From the NCBI GenBank assembly GCA_030549205.1, contig JAUKTV010000002.1:2356001-2420000 (forward strand): a stretch of DNA of 64,000 nt, in the 5' to 3' direction. The position numbers and the translations under genes were made by a program. Source of the stretch: Apiosordaria backusii. Its lineage: Eukaryota; Ascomycota; Sordariomycetes; Sordariales; Lasiosphaeriaceae. Below the pieces are notes generated by a model, which searched no databases, was not told the DNA's origin, and saw only the letters and a program-made list of their open reading frames with translations. This document shows positions 20,911-30,054 of the stretch, in pieces. Numbering within the stretch: position 1 is the stretch's first letter; the number at the start of each line of letters is the position of its first letter.

Positions 20911-22686
20911 ATGTCCAAACGACACCTCTTTTCCTCACTCGAGGGGCTCGTCCCCAAAGCTCTTCGAGGCATCGTTGCCAGCAACCCACGACTCAACCTC
21001 GATGAGACCAACCGAGTAGTTTTCGACCCTGAATCCCCCAAATCAATCGTCAGTATCATCAGCGGCGGCGGCTCTGGTCACGAACCAGCATGGTCCGGTT
21101 ATGTGGGAACCAACATGCTTGCCGCCGCTGTAGGCGGTGATGTGTTCGCCTCTCCTAGCACCAAGCAGATCCTGGCCGCTGTTGAGGCCGTACCGTCAGA
21201 CAAAGGAACACTCCTGGTGATCACCAACTACACCGGTGACTGCCTCCACTTCGGTTTAGCGGCTGAGAAGACCAAGGCGAAAGGACAGCCATGTCGGATG
21301 CTTATTTGTGGCGACGACGTTTCCATTGGCAAGAAGAGTTCTCTCGTCGGTCGCCGAGGACTTGCCGCACAAATAGGAGTGCTCAAGGTTCTCGGTGCCG
21401 CAGCTGCCGAGGGCGCCTCGCTGGATGAGTTATTCGATCTCGGCACCGCAGTCAACGGCCAAATCGTCAGTATCGCCGCCACCTTGGACCACTGCCATGT
21501 CCCCGGCCGAACAGAACACGGAGCACTCGATCCTGATGTGGTGGAGATTGGAACGGGACCACACAACGAGCCAGGATACAGGAAGCTCTCTCCTGCTCCG
21601 TCCGCGGAAGGATTGGTCAAGCAAATTCTCACATACTGCCTGGACGAGACCGATCCGGAAAGAGGGTACGTCAAGTTCAACCCAGGAGATGAGACTGTGC
21701 TGCTGGTCAGCAACTTTGGTGGCATGTCGAACCTTGAGATGGGCGGCCTTGTGGACGAGCTTCTTCAACAACTCCTGACCGACTGGAACATCGAACCTGT
21801 CCGAGTGTATGCTGGTTGCATCGAGACTTCTCTGAACGCCCCTGCTTTCTCGGTCTCGGTCATCAACCTCTCAGGGGTAGTTGCCAACAGTGCATATTCG
21901 TTGGACCAGCTCAAGGGGTTCTTTGACCTCAAGACGGACACAGCCTGGGAAGCCGTTGCCGGATCTCAAAAGCAGCGTCGTCCACGAGCTGACCAGCTTG
22001 TGAAACCGCCTGTCGAGACACGCAGAGTTGTCGATGATGCCAAGGACCTCAAGGTCGACCCTGAGCTCTTGGAGAGGATGCTCCGCCGTGCCTGCAATAA
22101 CCTCATCAAAGCCGAGCCAGACCTCACACGGTGGGATACCGTCATGGGAGATGGTGACTGTGGCTTGACCTTAGAAACTGGTGCCAAAGCCCTGTTGGAG
22201 GGTATCGATGGGCCGCACAAGATCGCTGCCAAGGGATCAGTGGTAGAGGTCCTGACCGAGCTCGAGGAGATTCTCGAGGGCAAGATGGGGGGGACACTGG
22301 GTGGTATCTTGGGCATCTTCTTTGTGGCTCTCAGGACGGCTCTGGAGGAGAACATCGAGTTAGCCAAGACAGAAGGACCAGCCTCGCTTTGGTCAAAAGC
22401 TCTCTCACATGCCACCCACCATCTGGAGCAGTACACCCCGGCCAAGGTTGGTGACCGTACTGTCATGGACACTTTGATTCCGTTTGTTGAAGCCATGGCG
22501 GCTACCAAGAGCTTTGAAGATGGTGTGGCTGCTGCGGTGAAGGGTTCAGAATACACCAAGAAGTTGAAACCAAGATTGGGAAGGGCGACATATGTTGGTA
22601 CAGGGACAGATGGGACGGAGTTGCCGCCAGATCCTGGTGCTTGGGGCGCGATGGTCGTGATCCAGGGGCTACTAGCAGCTATTTGA
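20911..22686 (+). CDS. Dihydroxyacetone/erythrulose kinase (DhaK-DhaL fusion)
   Basis: A single exon of 591 residues with DhaK (about 1-340) and DhaL (about 390-591) domains, as in eukaryotic ATP-dependent Dak kinases. DhaK shows GGGSGHEP (His57), NYTGD (Asp110) and the covalent substrate His218 in GTGPHNEPG. DhaL shows GDGDCG, GDRTVMD, GRATYVG and DPGA, the ATP-Mg site. Two positions differ from the usual pattern: Trp61 replaces the second His of GHEPxH, and MGGTLGG replaces MGGTSG. I start at 20911 (MSKRHLF) because family alignments begin there; an in-frame ATG at 20821 would add 30 residues. Adjacent to isomerases of tetrulose type, the substrate may be L-erythrulose (LerK/EYK1 role) rather than dihydroxyacetone. 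Confidence 0.9.
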   Translation: MSKRHLFSSLEGLVPKALRGIVASNPRLNLDETNRVVFDPESPKSIVSIISGGGSGHEPAWSGYVGTNMLAAAVGGDVFASPSTKQILAAVEAVPSDKGTLLVITNYTGDCLHFGLAAEKTKAKGQPCRMLICGDDVSIGKKSSLVGRRGLAAQIGVLKVLGAAAAEGASLDELFDLGTAVNGQIVSIAATLDHCHVPGRTEHGALDPDVVEIGTGPHNEPGYRKLSPAPSAEGLVKQILTYCLDETDPERGYVKFNPGDETVLLVSNFGGMSNLEMGGLVDELLQQLLTDWNIEPVRVYAGCIETSLNAPAFSVSVINLSGVVANSAYSLDQLKGFFDLKTDTAWEAVAGSQKQRRPRADQLVKPPVETRRVVDDAKDLKVDPELLERMLRRACNNLIKAEPDLTRWDTVMGDGDCGLTLETGAKALLEGIDGPHKIAAKGSVVEVLTELEEILEGKMGGTLGGILGIFFVALRTALEENIELAKTEGPASLWSKALSHATHHLEQYTPAKVGDRTVMDTLIPFVEAMAATKSFEDGVAAAVKGSEYTKKLKPRLGRATYVGTGTDGTELPPDPGAWGAMVVIQGLLAAI

Positions 22687-23132
22687 GAAGGGAATGTGGT
22701 TTGTGATGAGAAAGTCAGGTACCTAGTATTGGAAAGTAATGGTCGAGAATGAAATTGGCTTCTGACATTGTCATCAACGCCTGCTGAATGTGACTGCTAA
22801 GGTATCATGGAAGCTGTTCCCGGACGCTCCTTCCTTTGAAGTTGAGCCCGCCTAAGCAGACTGTATTCGGTCTTTGAAACCTTGCCTGTGGTTGCCGCTG
22901 ATCTCTACAGGGAAAATCTTGAAGTTTGATGGCATAAGATATGGAGTCATCAAAGCGAGGGAGAAACCCCCAGAAGAGAACAACTAAGGTATTCAGGCGT
23001 GTTTCACCACATGTTGAGTGAAAGTGGTGGGAGAGCACGGCAGAGCAAGAGATGTTCTGATACAGAATTCATAGAACAAGATATTCTATAGGGAATATTG
23101 AACTTCAACTACTCCAGGTCGTTGATAAAGGT
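22687..23132. other. Convergent 3' region kinase / aldolase
   Basis: 446 bp between convergent stop codons. No gene seen. Confidence 0.45.
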
Positions 23133-24002
23133 CTAAGCCTTCCCAGCACTCCCCAACCAATGCATATACCTCTCAATCGCCACCTGCATCGCCTCCGTCC
23201 CCTTCTCAATCACACTCGTCAGCGGCTTCCCCCTCATCTTCTCCTGCGTCCACGCATAGTGATTATTCATCCCCTTGTTGATATTCACCTTCGTCACCCC
23301 GCCCGCCATGCACTTTCTGAAAATCTCCTCGTCAAACGGATCAGCCCCATGCAAGACCAACCTCACCCTATCCCCAACCTTCTTGTTGATCGCATCAAGA
23401 CGGTCATACTCCAGCTGGATTCCTCTGGGTCCATACTCGCCATGCACATTTCCAAACGCTGGGGCAAGCATATCAATACCCGTGGCGACAAACTCTTCCG
23501 CCTCTTCAGGTGTGGTAAGGAGCCCCTCCAAGTCGGCAGTTTCAGCTACCCCGTCCTCACCACCCTCGATGCGCCCTGGCTCTGCCTCGGCGGCGATACC
23601 CCGCTCGTGGCAGTACTTCACCAGCTCCGCGGTGAGCTTGAGGTTCTCCTCCTTTTCGTAGTGGGACATGTCGCACATGATGCTGTCAAAGGCATCCGGG
23701 ATGTCGGCTGCCCTGCGGACTAATTCCGGGGTTTGGCAGTGGTCAAGATGCAATGAGACAGGGACAGAGGCACTGTGGGCAGCCTCAGCAGCGGCTTTGA
23801 CGAGGGCGTCTCCGGCGTATTGGATCGCCCAGGGAAACAACAAGACCATGGCCGGGGACCGGGCTGCCTCGGCGGCTTTGACAGTGGCGATGATGGACTC
23901 GATGTTGTAGCAGCACATGGCGGGCACGGCATAGCCTTCGGCGAGGGCTTTGTTGAGGATGCTCATGGAGCGGTTCTCGGAAAGGGGGGGTCTGGGGGCC
24001 AT
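23133..24002 (-). CDS. Class II ketose-phosphate aldolase
   Basis: A single exon of 289 residues, the size of FbaA/KbaY/GatY-type zinc aldolases. Visible motifs are HLDHC (Asp87 as base, His88 as zinc ligand), FGNVHGEYG (His187) and LHGADPF (His218) as the other zinc ligands, and VNINKG for phosphate binding. These enzymes split ketose mono- or bisphosphates into dihydroxyacetone phosphate (or a related ketone) and an aldehyde. The substrate is not decided by sequence. It belongs to the sugar cluster and is divergent from the dehydrogenase at 24811. It could act on a tetrulose or pentulose phosphate, or be a general fructose-bisphosphate-type side activity. Confidence 0.83.
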   Translation of the reverse strand: MAPRPPLSENRSMSILNKALAEGYAVPAMCCYNIESIIATVKAAEAARSPAMVLLFPWAIQYAGDALVKAAAEAAHSASVPVSLHLDHCQTPELVRRAADIPDAFDSIMCDMSHYEKEENLKLTAELVKYCHERGIAAEAEPGRIEGGEDGVAETADLEGLLTTPEEAEEFVATGIDMLAPAFGNVHGEYGPRGIQLEYDRLDAINKKVGDRVRLVLHGADPFDEEIFRKCMAGGVTKVNINKGMNNHYAWTQEKMRGKPLTSVIEKGTEAMQVAIERYMHWLGSAGKA

Positions 24003-24810
24003 TGTGGGTGGTTTAGTGGGGTTGACCCCTGGTGATGGTTTGGTGATGAAGAGTAAAGGTGTTGAGGTGAGAATGGTGGTGATGACGGTCTGGTGAGTGA
24101 TACCAGTTATGTTGCGCCAAGACCAGAGGTGAGATGTTGTAAGTTCTTTCCTTAATAACTCCCTAAAAGTCTAGTGGCCAAAGGAACGCACTCACTTAAC
24201 CCACTCATCAATGACATCGGGAAGTTTTCACTGTCGTGGTTAGATAACCCGAGAGATTTGCCGCCCCGGGTTGCTCAATATGGGAAGGTGGTGATTGACC
24301 TGCCAAGGCCGCGGTGATGCGCCGGTGCATGTGGGAATATTAGCCAAAATGCGGCAGTCCGCCTGCGGGACGGGGGTTCACGTCATAATTGGTTCTGGGT
24401 TTGGGGGAGGATTGAGGGGTGAATTGATGTTCAAGTTGAGATGCAAGTTTGCAAAGCGGGGAAGCTCATTGGGACTTTGAGCTAGGAACGTGGGTCAGTG
24501 ACCAACTCCCGCGGGGACTTTACGTGGGACTTGGACTTCATCCGGACGGGTCTCGGCATCAGCAGTGTGAGACTATATCCAAAGGTAACAATATGATCCT
24601 CAGAATTTGTTCTCGGGGACGCCGGCTGGACTGGAAGGCCGAGTGTCGGAGCTCATTTTGAGGTATTTCGCAGTCAGGATCTTGACCACTCCCCTATCCG
24701 TTGCTCTTTGTTGGTACTGAGTTCTTCAGTCTTGGCTCGATTCACAGCCACTTACACCAGCTACCCCTGAGCCTCTCACCTCCTGCAACTTCAAACCAGA
24801 CATCACCACC
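24003..24810. promoter_or_regulatory. Divergent promoter aldolase / dehydrogenase
   Basis: 808 bp between two divergent cluster genes. It holds several CGG/CCG half-sites (for example CGGCAGTCCG at 24352-24361), with spacing unlike the other cluster promoter. No gene recognised. Confidence 0.4.
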
Positions 24811-26130
24811 ATGGCCGACCAGAAACCACCCGTCGCCTTCATCGGCCTCGGAGCCATGGGCTTCGGCATGGCCACCCACCTCATCAAACAAGGCTACCCC
24901 GTCACCGGCTTCGATGTCTGGGCACCGACCCTCAAACGTTTCGAAGAAGCGGGCGGTTCTACAGCCACAACACCCGCAGACGCCGTCCTCAACAAGCAGC
25001 ACGTCGTGGTAATGGTAGCCACCGCCCAACAAGCCCAGTCTGTCCTCCTAGACGGCCCCAACGCTGCCGTCCCCCAACTTCCCCAAGGAGCAGTTGTCCT
25101 CCTCTGCTCCACCGTCCCCTGTGACTACGTCCAGGCCCTCCAAGCACAACTCAACAGCATCGGCCGCAGTGACATCCTCCTGGTCGACAGCCCCGTCTCC
25201 GGAGGAGCCGCCAGAGCCGCAGACGGCACCCTTTCCATCATGGCGGGCATGTCTGCTGCTGCTCTGGAAAGAGCACGTCCTTTATTAGCTGACCTGTCAG
25301 ACCCGGCTAAACTGTACATTGTCGAGGGCGGCATTGGTGCCGGCAGCAACATGAAGATGGTTCACCAGGTCCTGGCCGCGAATCAGATTCTGGGAGCGAG
25401 CGAGGTGATGGGTTTTGCTGACAGATTGGGTCTCGATTTGGCCAAGGCTCAGCAGGCGGTGCTGGAGTCTGATGCTTGGAACTTCATGTTTGAGCACAGG
25501 ACGCCGAGGATATTTACTCAGTTCCAACCTGTTGCCAGCGCGGTTCAGATTATTGTCAAGGATACCAGTATCATTACTTCGGAAGGGCGGAGAAGTTCGT
25601 TTGCGACGCCAATGACGAGCACGGCGGAGCAGATTTACTTCACTGCTGTTGGGAGGGGTTATGCCATGGACGACGATAGCAGCCTGGTAAGGCTCTATAC
25701 GGAAGGCAATGGCAAGGTTGGACCGGTGCATGGGACAGCTGAGTCGGAGGAGGACAAGACTGCTTTGGTGTTGGGTTTGATGAGGGGCATCCTGCTTTGT
25801 GCTGCTGCAGAGTCTCTTGCCTTTGCGCATGCTGTGAATCTGGACTTGGATCAGGTTCTTGAACTCTGTGTCAATGCTGCTGGAGGGAGCAAAGTGCTGG
25901 AGAAGCTTGGGCCTGCCATTATTAAGGAGCTCAGGGGAGGTGCTGGCGATGCTTCGGGTGGTGAGACGAGCCTTGAGAGTATCTTCAAGGGGCTGAGAGC
26001 GGCAGTGGAGGAGGCGCAAAGGATAAAGACGCCGTTGTATCTCGGGACCCAGGCCTTGAGTATTCTTCAGCGAGTGATACAGTCTAAGAGCACAGGCTCT
26101 GCTGGTGTGGTAGTCAAGGCGTGGGTTTGA
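24811..26130 (+). CDS. Beta-hydroxyacid dehydrogenase, LtnD/6-phosphogluconate-dehydrogenase-like
   Basis: A single exon of 439 residues. It has the Rossmann motif FIGLGAMGFGMA (10-21), the substrate loop SPVSGG (127-132) and catalytic Lys182 in GAGSNMKMVHQ, the signature of 3-hydroxyisobutyrate, L-threonate and related NAD(P)-dependent dehydrogenases. The C-terminal helical part is longer than in bacterial members (about 300 aa), as in fungal homologues. In bacteria, LtnD oxidises four-carbon sugar acids. Its place beside a tetrulose-type cluster suggests a sugar-acid substrate, but the other threonate-pathway enzymes (DUF1537 kinase, hydroxypyruvate-isomerase-like protein) are absent from the window. 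Confidence 0.82.
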   Translation: MADQKPPVAFIGLGAMGFGMATHLIKQGYPVTGFDVWAPTLKRFEEAGGSTATTPADAVLNKQHVVVMVATAQQAQSVLLDGPNAAVPQLPQGAVVLLCSTVPCDYVQALQAQLNSIGRSDILLVDSPVSGGAARAADGTLSIMAGMSAAALERARPLLADLSDPAKLYIVEGGIGAGSNMKMVHQVLAANQILGASEVMGFADRLGLDLAKAQQAVLESDAWNFMFEHRTPRIFTQFQPVASAVQIIVKDTSIITSEGRRSSFATPMTSTAEQIYFTAVGRGYAMDDDSSLVRLYTEGNGKVGPVHGTAESEEDKTALVLGLMRGILLCAAAESLAFAHAVNLDLDQVLELCVNAAGGSKVLEKLGPAIIKELRGGAGDASGGETSLESIFKGLRAAVEEAQRIKTPLYLGTQALSILQRVIQSKSTGSAGVVVKAWV

Positions 26131-26554
26131 GTATGTAGCTGAATGGATTATCATCCGAATATTGGGTAGGCGTTAAAGGCAGATGTTTCTAAATAGACCG
26201 GGATGCAATGGAAACCTATGTACCTTGTACGAACCATCAGGCAACAGGTCCTTGCTTTTAGTTGAAAGTCCCCTTCTGCAATGCTCTCATGAGCTGAGCG
26301 GATTGTTTCGAAGGCGAAATCTTACGATTCATCTCTCAATTCAATCACCGCTGGAGTGTAATTTCAAGGCTTTGTTTCGTCAGATTCTGTAATTTCCACT
26401 CCACTCCACAAGACGACCCCTTGCCCCACCCCTTCCCGCTCAATTCTGATCCCTGCTCCCAGTCGCGTCTCCCCCTCATGGCAACACGCGTCCACACGGA
26501 ATATCAGCCAGAGCATCGCCAACCACAGTTGAACGGCATCACCGACTATTCAAA
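26131..26554. other. Intergenic region dehydrogenase / dim-5
   Basis: 424 bp holding the dehydrogenase 3' end and the dim-5 promoter and leader. An ATG at 26478 is out of frame with the methyltransferase and would be an upstream start if transcribed. Confidence 0.4.
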
Positions 26555-27627
26555 ATGGAAGAGGCGGTATCACAACATTTCTTCCATCATGGGAAACCAG
26601 ATGTAAGTTCCTCCTCTCACCTTTCTCCCAAAAGCATTCTCACTAACCACTCTCACAGACCGACCCCTCAGAAGCAGCCAAATGCCACTGGTGCCAAATT
26701 CGCAGTTTCAAAACCCATAAGAGGCTCCCCATCACAATCGTCAATGAGACCGGCGATGATGCAGTCTTAAATCCCGACTTCAAATTCATCGACCATTCCA
26801 TAACCCATCGCGACATCCCCGTCGCCGACGCGTCATTCCGCACTGGCTGCAACTGTCGGGATGACGAGGAGTGCATGTACAGCAGCTGCCAATGTCTCGA
26901 CGAGATGGCACCCGACTCGGACGAAGACATGGACGAACAACCCCAAGTCCCTAGCCGCGGGCGCAAAAAGCAAAAGTTTCAATACTACTACTCCGGTACC
27001 AAGGCCGGGCTGCTCAAGTCTAGGATTCTTGACAGCCGGGAACCTATCTACGAGTGTCACGACGGCTGCAACTGCAGCAAATACTGTCCCAACCGGGTAG
27101 TCGAACGAGGCCGAACCGTCCCATTGCAGATCTTCCGAACGGAAAACAGAGGGTGGGGGGTGAAATGCCCGGTGGAGATCAAAAAGGGTCAGTTTGTGGA
27201 TCGGTACCTGGGGGAGATCATCACCAGCGAGGAGGCTAATCGCCGGCGGGCTGAGTCGACGATTTCGGACAAGAAGGATGTGTATTTGTTTGCGCTGGAT
27301 AAGTTCTCGGACCCGGAGTCACCTGATCCGTTGCTTAGGATGCAGCCATTGGAGGTGGATGGGGAGTGGATGAGCGGGCCGACGAGGTTTATCAATCATA
27401 GCTGTGATCCGAACATGAGGATTTTTGCGAGGGTGGGGGATCCGGTGGATAAGCATATTCATGATTTGGCGCTGTTTGCGATTAGGGATATACCGGCTGG
27501 GGAGGAGCTTACTTTTGACTATGTGGATGGGTTGGCGGAGGAGGATGGGGTGATACCGGATGATAAGAAGAAGGATATGACGAGGTGTTTGTGCGGAACC
27601 AAGAAGTGTAGGGGGTATCTCTGGTGA
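26555..27627 (+). CDS. dim-5: Histone H3K9 methyltransferase DIM-5/Clr4 (KMT1)
   Basis: Two exons (26555-26602, 26659-27627; 56-nt intron with donor GTAAGT and branch ACTAAC) give 338 residues, close to Neurospora DIM-5. The pre-SET zinc cluster is complete (GCNCRDDEECMYSSCQC ... CHDGCNCSKYCPN). The SET core has GWGVKC, YLGEIITSEEA, RFINHSCDPN and ELTFDYVDG, and the post-SET motif CLCGTKKCRGYLW ends the protein. DIM-5 trimethylates H3 lysine 9 and in Neurospora is required for heterochromatin and cytosine methylation of repeats. The 16-codon first exon starts at an ATG in good context (CAAAATGG). No chromodomain, as in DIM-5 and unlike Clr4. Confidence 0.95.
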
Positions 27628-28848
27628 GAGAGAAAGGGATGAACAACAAGAGAAAGACACAAGTAAACAGGACTGCTGGGTTGGCAGGATCATGATGCCG
27701 CAGTTTCATGTCATGATGGTGTACCTGATGACCGGACTGCATTTGGGCTGCATTTTAGCTGCGGCCGCTTGCTCAAGAATGCGGGGTGCTGCCCTGAAAG
27801 ATCGATCTCGTGGGGCCGTCCATCTCGTCCCGTCATGGATCACGGATGGCAGTGACACAATCGGATCTCATCGAAGCTAGGTTGTAGGTAAATTCCTGAC
27901 TTGAGATAACCACATGGCAGACTGAAGTCACATACATGAGCTGATAAGAGCTATGTAGAACCCGCCACAATCTGCTGTCCTCGTCACAACCTTGAACCTG
28001 GTTGATGTGCTGTTTTCGAGCAGTGCAGTAAAACGGTTGTCCAATCAGCGATTGATGTTCCGGATCCGTGGTCCTGCAGCTGCTTCAACGTCATGCCTCG
28101 TGTCGACGGAAACACTGTTTCGAACACGAATGCAAGACATGAGTCTGAGGCTTGTTACTATTCTGAAAACATCCACTTGAAATGGTGGAATATTCCGTCT
28201 CTTCTCACCATCTGACAGGGAGGTGAGGTGGTCTGAGTCTGGGCTCGACGCTAAGGCGTGCCCCGCAAAGCTAGCCCCGCCAAGCGCAACCGAGTGGACC
28301 GTGCTGGCTTGGGGATCGCTGATCTCGGTGGGGGCTTCCAGTTGGCTGGCAGTGACTGACTGGGTGAGCTCACCACGATAACACAAGCACACCTTCTTGA
28401 CCGCATTAGGTCTTCATGCTCCCATACATTGACTGCCTTGCCTGCCCGCCCAGGTCCTTGGCTCTGCTCCCTGAGGAGGCTGTCCGTTCCATGAGCTGTG
28501 ATCCTACATTTCTCCCCCTCCCATCTGTCTTTTTTCTTCGCTTTAACTTTACAGCGAGGCACCCAGTCACTGTGTTGCTGTGAGAAGCAGCCCGTCAAGA
28601 CCAGGCTAACAACCATACCAAAAGCGATACCACGAGCCAATCTCGGCAGCTCGTAACATTGCAATAGCACACTCGCTCATTCAGGCTCCTCTCTGCTTAT
28701 TCTAGCGAAGAGCCGATTTTTGGTTTTTGGCAACACTGCTCTTCTCCCTGGCGCCATGAACTAGATATTCAAGCGGCTGGATCGAGCGGCCCACGAGTTG
28801 CGAAATCGAGTGCGGCGGAAACCCCCGCGCCGGCAGCAATCAGATACA
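27628..28848. other. Intergenic region dim-5 / UBTD-like gene
   Basis: 1.2 kb with no supported gene. Open frames on both strands are unremarkable. Confidence 0.4.
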
Positions 28849-30054
28849 ATGGTATGTTGGAAGAGTTTGTACTACTGACATTCTTATCCCCCTGTCTCAT
28901 CAATTGTCCGAACTCGCGGCATGGAGGCTTGGACCTTTTTTTTTGTTTCCTTCCTCTAACGGCTTGAAGGCCTGCTTTCTTCACATGTCTGAGGAATACA
29001 CACTGATCATGTGCTGATGCGCAATAGGGTTGCTGTCTTTCCCGAGAGGGAGAATCGAGCTCCCCATACACAGGCGGCGGCGGCGCATCCAGCTCCGCGC
29101 GAGCAATCAACGAGCAGCCCCAGGCGACCCGAGCACCAAACGCCCAGGGTCACGAAGGGCACGCCTCTGGATCGCGCCGGCGGCATAGACACAGCCAGCA
29201 GCCCCTGGACCAACACATTAATAAGCCTCTGCGACTACACGAGTGGACCAGTTACAATCGGACATGGACTCCAGGAGCGTTACGGCGGGAAAGGGTAGAG
29301 TTTTTTGACACTCGAGTTACTGGACGGCAAGAGATCTGGCAGACTCTCCACGCAGTCTTGGAGGTTCTGTGGACATCAGCAGAGGCTGAGCGAAATGGAC
29401 AGGTTGGGAGGAGAAGCGAGGATGACGGCCCCAGCGAAGAGGACCCCGCGATAGCATTGGCGACAGCCCAAAGCATTCTCGATGCTGCCGATATCACATT
29501 GCCGACAGGTGATCTGTACAACGGGGCTTACGATGCGTTTGGTAACTACTATCAGCTACCACATCACATTGTGTCGGATCCAACGAATCTGGAGTGGCGC
29601 CCAGGTTGGGAGCAGGATGACATGGACGATACTAAGGCAGACCTAACCGCTGGAGAGGAAACTACCGAGGAACGGGAAGACGTTGAAGACGAGGTCGAGC
29701 GGCGGCGTGAGGAAAAGGGCAAAGGAGTGGTTGATGTTAAGGACCTGATCACCATCAGAGCGAGGTTGAGCGATGGATCCAGAGACGTCAACGTTTCAGT
29801 GGGCAAAGGAGACTCTGTCAGGAGTCTCGCCAGGCAGATTGCAGAAGATGCAAACGTGAGTGCACCCCTTCAAACTCTGACACCAAATATTACTGGAAAT
29901 CTCGCGCATTCGATACTGACAATATCGCCAGCTACCCTCAAACAAGAAGATCCGCATTGCCTACATGGGCAAGGTGCTGAAAGAGAGCGTCCCATTGCTC
30001 GAACAGGGCTACAAGCAGGGCCACGTTGTCAACGCTCTAGTGTTCGACCGGTAG
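28849..30054 (+). CDS. UBTD1/2 (DC-UbP)-like ubiquitin-domain protein
   Basis: Three exons: an ATG-only coding exon (28849-28851), then 29028-29855 and 29932-30054, with introns of 176 and 76 nt; 317 residues. Splicing after the ATG creates MGCCLSRE, a classic N-myristoylation site (Gly2) with palmitoylatable Cys3 and Cys4; animal UBTD proteins also start with an acylated Gly. The UBTD N-terminal domain follows (KPLRLHEWTSYNRTWTPGAL, RRERVEFFDTRVTGRQEIWQ, LPTGDLYNGAYDAFGNYYQLP), then an acidic linker and a C-terminal ubiquitin-like domain (ITIRARLSDGSRDVNVSV ... IRIAYMGKVL). Members sit at membranes and adapt ubiquitin enzymes. No ATG precedes the domain in the second exon's frame, which supports the split start. 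Confidence 0.85.

Noticed and set aside
20515..24361. CGG..CCG motifs as a shared regulator site of the sugar cluster
   Set aside because: Spacing differs between the two promoters (N5 and N4) and single matches are expected by chance.
26421..26606. Longer N-terminus for dim-5 from the ATG at 26478
   Set aside because: Out of frame with the methyltransferase; the start at 26555 joins the second exon in phase.
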